Origin: an uncultured Prevotella sp.
Lineage (GTDB): Bacteria; Bacteroidota; Bacteroidia; Bacteroidales; Bacteroidaceae
DNA: 13,651 bases
Direction of reading: 5' to 3'
Assembly (NCBI GenBank): GCA_947072805.1
Contig: CAMTJK010000062.1
Location: forward strand, 1 to 13,651
Shown one piece after another: positions 7,495 to 13,651 of the stretch. The notes beneath the pieces were generated by a model that made no database searches, had not been told where the DNA came from, and saw only the letters and a program-made list of their open reading frames with translations. The translations under genes were made by a program, and so were the position numbers. The first letter of the stretch is position 1; each line of letters starts with the position of its first letter.

Positions 7495-10400
7495 TCATAA
7501 TCCTGCAGTATCTCTGTCAAGAGCCATCAACGACAACAGCGCCTGCGCTCCCTGATGATTTATGTCGGCGTCTGTCAGCTCGCGCAGATAGCGTTCCGAA
7601 TGTGCCATGTCGCCCTTGCCGTAATATCCCAGTGCAAGCATGTAGAGACAGTGTATGCGGTTGCGCGTGTCGAGCGAGTCGTCCCAGATGAGCAGATCGG
7701 GCAGCGATACGGCGAAATAGTCCATCACCTGCTTCTCGAATATGTGGTTTTGCCCGTAGTTCAGCAGGCGGTTGAAACGTCCGTTAGCCTCATCCTTCCT
7801 GCCGAGCCGCAGCAAGGCAAGTCCCTGATAGAATATCTTGTCGGGCTTCGCATCGTTATAATACATTGCGGCTGCCGGTTCCTGCGGTCCGGCAACGGCT
7901 TGTTCCCAACGTCTGCGTGCCTCTTCGTCATTGCCTTTCATCTCTGCCGCACAGCCGAGCAGGTAGAGGAAGTCGTTCTCTTGTGCTCCATGCAGCTTGC
8001 CTTCACCAAGATTGTGCGGATATTCGAGGCATTGCAGCAAGAGTTTCTCCGCGCGGTCGGCATCGCCAGCGGCAAGGGCCTGCTTGGCAAGCTCCGTACG
8101 GCAAATCTGATATTGCGCCGTCACCTTGCCTTCGCCGCCCTCCCACGGATGGAAACGGCGCCCGTCGATGAGTGCCATAGCCTCCTCGTAACGTCCGGTC
8201 TGGTTGAGCAGCGTGGCATGTTCTATTACAAGGTCATCACGTTTGGCTGTAATGTCAGCATGACGCTCAAGCAGCGACAGACGGGCTTCGTGTGATCGTT
8301 GCAGACGGCGGTAAAGTTGGTCAAGCTCCATGAGGATACGGGCATCCGACTCGTCGAGCGCAAAAGCCTTTTCCATATATTCCAACGCCATGTCGCGACG
8401 ATCGAGCTTGTTGAAATAGGCAAGCGCGAGGTTACGCCACACTGTGGGGAACTGCGCATCGAGTTCTGCGGCACGCTCCCACAAGGCTATGGCAAGGTCG
8501 TACTGACGGCGGTCGTAATAGAGACAACCGAGATAATAGTTGGCGCGGGCGCCTTTCGGATTGGCTTCGATGGCTGTGCTCAGAGCTACCACTGCCTCGT
8601 TACGGTTGGGGAAGCAATAGTCGGACGGAGCCGCCTCTGCCTCGTTCCATCGTCCCATATAATAATAGGTGAGCGGAGTGGCTGCAGTCTCGGCAACAGC
8701 CATTTCCCATATCTGCTGAGCCTCGGCATGACATCCGGCAGCAAGATAATCGAGAGCCACCTCGTCGTAGTTGTCTGCAGAGCGGCGCATCATGGTGCGC
8801 ATTGTGTCAAGCAAAGTCTCGTCCTTGTCGAGCAGATATTGTTCGTAAAGGCACACATAATTGAACCTGTCGAGCGAGAGACTTTCTTCGATATATGTTT
8901 TTCGCAGTGATTTGTCATCGTCTGTGAGCCTCATAAGCACCGTTTTCAGAGCCCTTGCCTTATGATTGTGGGCATTGGCAACAAGGCATCGTTCTAGTTC
9001 GTCGGCTGCATCGGCATAGCGGTGCTGTGCCACGGATATCTGCGCAGCCTCGAAGAAGCCGGCATCCGCCCATGCCTTGTTCCAAGTGGACTTCCAGAAG
9101 AGGTCGTAAGCTTCATTTGCCTTTCCCTGATACTTGAGTGCGAGAGCGAGATTATATATGGGTTCGCCGTCGTAAGGGTTGGGATTGCGGCGCATTATCA
9201 CTGCCACGGCACGGCGCAGATACTGTTCGGCACGGTCGAAGCGTCCGCGTCTCAGATACCACAAGCCGAGAGCGTTGTTGCATCGATAGTCCTGCGGGTC
9301 GCGGCGAAGTGCCTCCTCGTAGTAATCCACAGGGTTATAGGTGGCATGGCGGTACTGTTCGAGATGCTGACCGGTAAGAAACAGCTGTTCGTTGGTCTTC
9401 ACGTCAGCCGGAAGCTGTGCTGCCTCTGCTGCCGGCGGCACGGGACGAATTTCGTCGGGCTCGGGAGTCCATGAAAGTGCGGCACGCAGCGTACTGCCTG
9501 ATTCGCCGACAGGCATCACCCTCAGTTCCAAATCGGCAAAGCGGGCACTGCCAATGCTTATCGTTTCATCGACAACCTGCTCCGGAGACAGCGTCAAGGT
9601 GTCTTTCTTGTACACATTTCCGTTGCAATCGCGCAGCACTACGCATGCCGTCTGCTTTGAGGTAGCCATCAGGCGCAGGCGCACGGAATCGGAGTCTGCC
9701 GGTTCGATGTTCAGGATGAAGTCGCGCGAAGCCTGTTTCACCATGCCTATCTCACGGTACGGCATGAAATACTGTGTGAAACGTTTCTCCTCGTAAGGCA
9801 TGAGCCATGCAAAGTCGGGCTGGTTTTCGGTATATACTCCAGCCATAAGCTCTATATAGGGTCCGTCTTCGTCGGTAAGATTGCGGTCCCAGGCACGTCC
9901 GAAGTCGCCATTACCCCACGTCCATTGCTTCTTGCCGGGCGAAAGATGGCGGTTTGCCACATGCAGCATGCCTCCTTTCGTGTCGTTCTCGTAACCTCCT
10001 TCAAAGTTATACTTGGAGTTTACGCCCATATAGGATGTGGGCACCTTGATATTCTTGTAGTTGGATATGTCCACGCCTGCAGAATAATCCATCTTGTAGT
10101 ACGTTCCCGTGGCTATGGGGAATGAAGATACTGCGCGTTTGCCGTGGTCGAAGACGGCATTGATGTCTGGTGGGAACACGCTCTGATACTGATCGTTTAC
10201 GGAGACTGCGGGATTTGCCCACCAAAGGAATGTCTGCGGCACGTCAGTGCGGTTGTATACCACTCCCTTTATCTCGAGATAGGCACAGCCCTCGCGCAAT
10301 GTGAATCCCGCCATGCCCTTCTGGTGGGTCATCCGTTCCATCTCGTTCACCCATACGGTAACTGAGCCGTCGGCGTTGTGCTCTATGGTGGAGTCTACTG

Positions 10401-10782
10401 GCAGGAATGTTGATGGGCGGTGATGCTGTGGCCAGTTGAACTCGATGCCGCCGCTTATCCACGGTCCGGTGAGTCCTACGAGTGCCGGTTTGATAACGTG
10501 GTTATAATATACGAAATGGCGCTGTTTTATCTTGTCGTAAGCCATCTGCACGCGTCCGCCGAGCTGTGGCAGTATCATCACCTTGATATATTCGTTCTCG
10601 AGAAAGACGGCATCGTAGCTCACATCTTTCTTTTCGTCGGATATTGACTCGATAACCGGATAGGGATAAACGGCTCCGCTCGAGCCCTGATACACTCTCT
10701 TTTCAAGGAATATGGGTGTCTTCTCGGGCTTTCCGGTCTCGTATGTCGGTATGATTACCGACTCTCTCCATGCTTTTACCAT
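7495..10782 (-). CDS. DUF5107 domain protein with C-terminal TPR array, cytoplasmic
   Basis: This 1095-residue protein has no signal peptide (it begins MVKAWRESV) and no membrane segment, so it is predicted to be cytoplasmic. The N-terminal half (about 30-360) matches the DUF5107 pattern and resembles the galactose-mutarotase-like beta-supersandwich: NEYIKVMILPQLGGRV at 63-78 is the typical epimerase-fold opening. The probable active cleft includes GGIEFNWPQHHRPSTF (111-126; E114, H120 and H121 as candidate polar residues), LWWANPAV (186-193) and GPYIELMAG (307-315; E311). A smaller beta-domain (about 360-440) leads into an array of TPR-like helical repeats running from about 465 to the end, with units such as ALGLWYLRRGRFDRAEQYL near 504-522. 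It lies 63 nt after the sugar-porter stop, so it should meet the imported sugar. No reaction can be assigned; carbohydrate binding or processing is inferred from fold and context. Confidence 0.88.
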   Translation of the reverse strand: MVKAWRESVIIPTYETGKPEKTPIFLEKRVYQGSSGAVYPYPVIESISDEKKDVSYDAVFLENEYIKVMILPQLGGRVQMAYDKIKQRHFVYYNHVIKPALVGLTGPWISGGIEFNWPQHHRPSTFLPVDSTIEHNADGSVTVWVNEMERMTHQKGMAGFTLREGCAYLEIKGVVYNRTDVPQTFLWWANPAVSVNDQYQSVFPPDINAVFDHGKRAVSSFPIATGTYYKMDYSAGVDISNYKNIKVPTSYMGVNSKYNFEGGYENDTKGGMLHVANRHLSPGKKQWTWGNGDFGRAWDRNLTDEDGPYIELMAGVYTENQPDFAWLMPYEEKRFTQYFMPYREIGMVKQASRDFILNIEPADSDSVRLRLMATSKQTACVVLRDCNGNVYKKDTLTLSPEQVVDETISIGSARFADLELRVMPVGESGSTLRAALSWTPEPDEIRPVPPAAEAAQLPADVKTNEQLFLTGQHLEQYRHATYNPVDYYEEALRRDPQDYRCNNALGLWYLRRGRFDRAEQYLRRAVAVIMRRNPNPYDGEPIYNLALALKYQGKANEAYDLFWKSTWNKAWADAGFFEAAQISVAQHRYADAADELERCLVANAHNHKARALKTVLMRLTDDDKSLRKTYIEESLSLDRFNYVCLYEQYLLDKDETLLDTMRTMMRRSADNYDEVALDYLAAGCHAEAQQIWEMAVAETAATPLTYYYMGRWNEAEAAPSDYCFPNRNEAVVALSTAIEANPKGARANYYLGCLYYDRRQYDLAIALWERAAELDAQFPTVWRNLALAYFNKLDRRDMALEYMEKAFALDESDARILMELDQLYRRLQRSHEARLSLLERHADITAKRDDLVIEHATLLNQTGRYEEAMALIDGRRFHPWEGGEGKVTAQYQICRTELAKQALAAGDADRAEKLLLQCLEYPHNLGEGKLHGAQENDFLYLLGCAAEMKGNDEEARRRWEQAVAGPQEPAAAMYYNDAKPDKIFYQGLALLRLGRKDEANGRFNRLLNYGQNHIFEKQVMDYFAVSLPDLLIWDDSLDTRNRIHCLYMLALGYYGKGDMAHSERYLRELTDADINHQGAQALLSLMALDRDTAGL

Positions 10783-10783
10783 A

Positions 10784-10821
10784 TGTATTATATTGTTGTT
10801 TCTTATTTTCTGTATTATATT
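10784..10821. repeat. Short direct repeat before the DUF5107 start
   Basis: The 11-mer TGTATTATATT occurs at 10784-10794 and 10811-10821 on the plus strand, which is AATATAATACA in the sense direction, with a 27-nt period. It lies in the 63-nt AT-rich gap between the transporter and DUF5107 genes. One copy ends just before the ATG, so it may only keep the translation start unstructured. Confidence 0.5.
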
Positions 10822-10845
10822 ATCGTCCGTTCCGTCTACGCTGCG

Positions 10846-12273
10846 TCAGTCTTTGCCTGTCACCATGGTCTCTATCTCTTCAAGGCTCTTGCCTTTTGTC
10901 TCGGGCAGGCGGCGCATGAAGAATATGAATCCGGCAGCACATATCAAAGAATAAAGCCAGAAGGTGCCGTCGCTTCCGAAGGCGGCGTTGAGCGACGGGA
11001 ACGAGAAGGTAAGCGTTGTGCAGCCGGTCCACAGTGCAAAGGTGCATACGGACATGGCTATGCCGCGTACACGTGTCGGGAAAAGTTCGGACAGCAGCAC
11101 CCATGTAACCGGACCGAGCGACATGGCATAGCAGGCTATGGCTGCCACAACAAGTAGAACCATGAAGAATCCGGTGATATGGAAGTGGTAGCACAGTCCG
11201 AGGACGGCATAAATGGCAGCCAAGCCCATTGCGCCGAAGAGCATGAGCGAGCGGCGTCCCCAGCGGTCTACAGTACGCAGAGCCACAATGGTAAATACAA
11301 CGTTGGCTATTCCGGTTATGACAATGTTGAAAAGAACGTCGCCCACACTGTAACCGGCTGCCGAGAATATCTCCTGTGCGTAATTGAATATAACGTTTGT
11401 GCCGCACCACTGCTGGAATACGGCTACTACCACTCCGAGCAGAAGCACCGATGAGAATTTGCGCGAGAAGAGTTCCGTGCGTCCTCCCCTGCCCCTTGTG
11501 GCGGCAGCACCATCGGCATGGACGTCGGCGTCGGCGGCATGAGCGGCTTCAATTACGGCGCGGGCTTCGCTGCTTGCATATTCGGCTCCGCCTATCGACG
11601 TCAGCGTGCGCATGGCGCTGTCGGTCTTGCCTTTAAGTATCTGCCAGCGCGGACTTTCGGGTATCATTGTGGCGAGCAGCATAAACAATACCGCCGGAAC
11701 GCCTTCTGCCCAGAACATCCACCGCCAGCCATACTGTCCGTTCCACGAGGCGAGTATGTCTGCCTGCGTACTGTTTTCAGGCACTTCGTCGGCAAGCAGC
11801 CAGTTTACCACCTGCGCGGCAAGTATGCCGAGCACTATTGTCATCTGATTCAGCGACACAAGACGTCCGCGCACGGCTGTCGGCGACATTTCTGCAATGT
11901 ACATCGGCGACAGTGCCGATGCCACGCCTATGCCTATGCCTCCCACGAAGCGGGCTATGTTGAACAGTATAAAGTCGTTGAAAAGTCCCGTTGCCACCGC
12001 CGAGAGCGTGAAGAGTACGGCGGAGCATAGCAGCAGCGGCTTGCGTCCGTAACGGTCTGCCATCGTTCCGGCCACCATGGCACCGATAAGGCATCCCACA
12101 AGGGCGCCCGACATGGCTATTCCCTGCATGAGGGGCGAAGAGGCTATGCCGAAATAGAGCTCGTAAAAGGGTTTTGCTCCTCCTATCACCACCCAGTCGT
12201 AGCCAAAGAGCAGTCCGCCCATGGCAGAGATGAGGCAAATGAAATAAATGAATGTCTTGTTGTACTCGTTCAT
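10846..12273 (-). CDS. Sugar porter family MFS transporter
   Basis: This is a 475-residue, twelve-helix inner-membrane proton-sugar symporter of the sugar porter family. Signature motifs are all present: GGLLFGYDWVVIGG (19-32), DRYGRKP (73-79), RFVGGIGIGVASALSPMYIAE (108-128, opening the region with the PTAVRG loop at 131-136), PESPRW (205-210), FQQWCGTNVIFNYAQE (286-301; Q287, Q288 and N293 at usual sugar-contact positions), VDRWGRR (335-341), ELFPTRVRG (396-404) and PETKGKSLEEIE (457-468). The cytoplasmic loop between helices 6 and 7 carries an Ala/Asp-rich stretch at about 238-265 that looks longer than usual. It is the first gene of the operon, with a promoter in the divergent gap. The likely cargo is a monosaccharide or small glycoside released by the GH35 and GH2 enzymes; xylose, arabinose or galactose cannot be told apart here. 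Confidence 0.94.
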   Translation of the reverse strand: MNEYNKTFIYFICLISAMGGLLFGYDWVVIGGAKPFYELYFGIASSPLMQGIAMSGALVGCLIGAMVAGTMADRYGRKPLLLCSAVLFTLSAVATGLFNDFILFNIARFVGGIGIGVASALSPMYIAEMSPTAVRGRLVSLNQMTIVLGILAAQVVNWLLADEVPENSTQADILASWNGQYGWRWMFWAEGVPAVLFMLLATMIPESPRWQILKGKTDSAMRTLTSIGGAEYASSEARAVIEAAHAADADVHADGAAATRGRGGRTELFSRKFSSVLLLGVVVAVFQQWCGTNVIFNYAQEIFSAAGYSVGDVLFNIVITGIANVVFTIVALRTVDRWGRRSLMLFGAMGLAAIYAVLGLCYHFHITGFFMVLLVVAAIACYAMSLGPVTWVLLSELFPTRVRGIAMSVCTFALWTGCTTLTFSFPSLNAAFGSDGTFWLYSLICAAGFIFFMRRLPETKGKSLEEIETMVTGKD

Positions 12274-12293
12274 GTCGTAAGGTTTTTAGTTTG

Positions 12294-12397
12294 ATTTCAG
12301 CCGCAACGCAACGCCCGACAGTGGGATGGCAATGCGAAAAAGGCTGTCTTGTGGCTTTACGGATGCAAATTTAGGCAGAATTACAGTGGGCTGAAAT
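12294..12397. promoter_or_regulatory. Candidate operator sites in the divergent control region
   Basis: A perfect 9-bp inverted repeat, ATTTCAGCC (12294-12302) and GGCTGAAAT (12389-12397), spans the leader and promoter of the operon. Two direct copies of ACAGTGGG lie at 12318-12325 and 12383-12390. The outer copies of both repeats overlap the -33 region of the operon promoter, and the inner ones lie in the untranslated leader. AraC-family proteins often bind such paired sites and may loop the DNA. The repeats are seen; binding by the adjacent regulator is inferred. Confidence 0.45.
12366..12396 (-). promoter_or_regulatory. Main operon promoter
   Basis: On the minus strand TAAATTTG (12366-12373) fully matches the Bacteroidetes -7 consensus TAnnTTTG, and TTTC at 12393-12396 lies exactly 19 nt upstream, one base off the TTTG -33 box. 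Transcription would begin near 12360, giving a leader of about 85 nt before the transporter ATG. This is the best promoter match in the window and explains transcription of the whole minus-strand gene run. Confidence 0.7.
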
Positions 12398-12461
12398 GGA
12401 AAAGAAGCCATAAGGAGATGGATTATATTACTTTATATGGCTGCAATACACGCTTTTTGTG

Positions 12462-12469
12462 TATCTTTA
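12462..12469 (+). promoter_or_regulatory. Weak candidate promoter of the AraC-type regulator
   Basis: TATCTTTA differs from the TAnnTTTG -7 box only in the last base. I see no good -33 box 19 nt upstream. The predicted transcript would start about 35-45 nt before the ATG at 12514. This fits that start and argues against an upstream TTG start at 12349, which would place the promoter inside the coding region. Confidence 0.3.
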
Positions 12470-12513
12470 CGCGGTTTTTCATTATTACTATACATTATTA
12501 TATATATAGACAC

Positions 12514-13422
12514 ATGAGAAAGAAGGATGGATTTATGGGCGGGCGCTCCATCGTAATACCGCAGATGGTGGTGGACATTGAAGCCGCCGACCCTCTGGCG
12601 TCGAGCCTTTACGTCACCGACATAGGTTATTATCCGCACGCCGCAGGGCATTTCAGAGAGAGGAGGACGCCCATTACAGAGAACGTGCTCATCTATTGCT
12701 ATGACGGTGAGGGCTGGTGCAGGGTTGGAAACTGCGAATATGAGGTTAAAGCCAACCAGTTTTTCATCCTGCCGGCAGGCAAAGCGCACGCCTACGGCTC
12801 AAGCGAGAGGCAGCCATGGACCATCTATTGGGTACACTTCACAGGCACTCATGCCCACATATACGCCGAGGGGGCACAACAACCGCAGGACGTGAAGCCG
12901 GGAATAATGTCAAGAATAAGCAACCGCAACAACGTGTTTGAAGAGATTTTTAACACGCTCTACGATGGTTTTTCACTGGAAAGCCTGCGATATGTGTCGT
13001 CAATGCTCCACTACTACCTTGCCTCCATGCGCTATCTGGCCTCCTACCGCAATGCACAACACAAGCCTTTCGAGACCAACGTGGCGCCGGCTGTCATCCA
13101 CTTCATGCGCGAAAACATCGAAAAGCGGCTGTCACTCTCGGACATTGCCGCCTATACGGGATTCTCGCCAAGCTATTTTTCTGCATTATTCCGCAAGCAG
13201 ACGGGCTATGCTCCGCTCAACTACTTCAACAGAATGAAGATGGAGGAGGCATGCAGAATGCTCCTCTGCACAGACATGAAGATTAACCAGATATGCCATA
13301 AGGTGGGTTTTGACGACTGCTACTACTTTTCCCGACTGTTCACAAGCATCATAAAAATGTCACCCAAACATTATCGTATTGCCCATACGGCGCAAAATGC
13401 GAATGGTATGGAGCAGGATTAG
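12514..13422 (+). CDS. AraC-family transcriptional regulator with cupin sensor domain
   Basis: With ATG at 12514 the protein has 302 residues, the usual AraC/XylS size. An N-terminal cupin-like sugar-sensing domain (about 30-120) shows the NVLIYCYDGEGWC strand, the ILPAGKAHAYG motif and the IYWVHFTG strand that are common in Bacteroidales AraC regulators. The C-terminal DNA-binding domain (about 196-288) has two helix-turn-helix units: LSDIAAYTGFSPSYFSALFR (near 208) and INQICHKVGFDDCYYFSRLF (near 257), followed by the family signature ending MSPKHYR. The reading frame is open back to a TTG at 12349, but that extension is low-complexity and hydrophobic and crosses the promoter region, so I reject it. 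An ATG at 12535 is an alternative. Divergent placement indicates control of the minus-strand operon, probably activation by a sugar ligand. Confidence 0.92.
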   Translation: MRKKDGFMGGRSIVIPQMVVDIEAADPLASSLYVTDIGYYPHAAGHFRERRTPITENVLIYCYDGEGWCRVGNCEYEVKANQFFILPAGKAHAYGSSERQPWTIYWVHFTGTHAHIYAEGAQQPQDVKPGIMSRISNRNNVFEEIFNTLYDGFSLESLRYVSSMLHYYLASMRYLASYRNAQHKPFETNVAPAVIHFMRENIEKRLSLSDIAAYTGFSPSYFSALFRKQTGYAPLNYFNRMKMEEACRMLLCTDMKINQICHKVGFDDCYYFSRLFTSIIKMSPKHYRIAHTAQNANGMEQD

Positions 13423-13487
13423 TAGCAGACATGCTGCCACGCTCCACAAATCGCATGGCGATGCAATGCGTATAACATTTATTTACT

Positions 13488-13565
13488 TTTTAGAAAAATC
13501 TTTACTTTAACGTGTGTTAATCGGCACCCGAACCTCGATTTGTAACCTACGACGCGAAAATGAGC
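13488..13565 (-). repeat. Right copy of 78-bp inverted flanking repeat
   Basis: Read on the minus strand this matches 13-90 at 75 of 78 positions without gaps. It starts 66 bp after the regulator's stop codon. Relative to local transcription it has the same orientation as the left copy: an RNA leaving the regulator gene and an RNA leaving the operon would both carry TTTTAGAAAAATCTTTACTT first. In this copy AATCG and CGATT (13546-13542 and 13529-13525) could form a 5-bp stem that the left copy lacks, so the differences do not look compensatory. No matching short duplication is visible just outside the two copies, and the flank at 13566-13651 shows no gene. Confidence 0.93.
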
Positions 13566-13651
13566 CCTTTTCATCTAAAATAGGAAATGTTGATAATCAG
13601 TAAGTTACGCGTTTTGCGATACAATACCATTTCATCGGTTTGCCGTTACGT

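Noticed and set aside
7555..8910. Plus-strand open frames of 246 and 203 codons
   Set aside because: They are antisense to the TPR region of the DUF5107 protein; the sense frame is continuous and shows clear repeats.
12349..12513. Extended N-terminus of the AraC regulator from a TTG codon
   Set aside because: The extension crosses the divergent promoter region, encodes a compositionally odd hydrophobic stretch, and would make the protein longer than the family norm; ATG at 12514 fits better.
13425..13437. Small hairpin GCAG/CTGC just after the regulator stop
   Set aside because: Only four base pairs and no T-tract; too weak to call as a terminator.
13..13565. Classical composite transposon bounded by terminal inverted repeats
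   Set aside because: No transposase or integrase is encoded, no insertion sequence is present, and the bases just outside the two repeats show no target-site duplication. Kept only as one hypothesis in the findings.

Overview
The window looks like chromosomal DNA of a Bacteroidota species, most likely Prevotella or a close relative. The evidence is the gene families (GH2 and GH35 enzymes with Bacteroidales-type features, a DUF5107-TPR protein, a Bacteroidales-type SGNH hydrolase), Bacteroidetes-style promoters (TAnnTTTG -7 box, TTTG-like -33 box), the lack of strong Shine-Dalgarno sequences, and AT-rich gaps between more GC-rich genes. The genus is inferred; there is no rRNA gene or other taxonomic marker.

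Layout: six genes lie head to tail on the minus strand, in transcription order sugar-porter MFS transporter (12273-10846), DUF5107-TPR protein (10782-7495), SGNH/GDSL hydrolase (7346-6639), NCS2 purine permease (6600-5293), GH35 enzyme (5225-3195) and GH2 enzyme (3193-296). A divergent AraC-type regulator (12514-13422, plus strand) completes the locus. Gaps between minus-strand genes are 63, 148, 38, 67 and 1 nt, so this is probably one operon with a possible second promoter in the 148-nt gap. The main promoter (TTTC-N19-TAAATTTG, minus strand, 12366-12396) sits in the divergent gap, which also holds a 9-bp inverted repeat and two ACAGTGGG copies that could be operators.

How the genes may work together: GH35, GH2 and the SGNH hydrolase have signal peptides and would act outside the cytoplasm on a galactoside-like, possibly acylated, oligosaccharide. 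The MFS porter would import the released sugar or small glycoside. The DUF5107-TPR protein lacks a signal peptide and would act in the cytoplasm. The AraC protein would sense a sugar and control the operon. No SusC/SusD pair is present, so the substrate is probably small or is brought across the outer membrane by another locus. The purine permease is the odd member.

Most notable structure: a 78-bp sequence occurs near both ends of the window (13-90 and 13488-13565) in inverted orientation with 75/78 identity, bracketing the whole locus. Each copy lies beyond the 3' end of an outward-facing transcription unit. A second feature is a long stem-loop just after the GH2 stop codon (219-288), whose only two non-Watson-Crick positions are G-U pairs on the operon's sense strand but A-C mismatches on the other.

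No tRNA, rRNA, CRISPR array, transposase or integrase was seen. The gaps at 91-218, 13423-13487 and 13566-13651 hold no gene or motif I can support.
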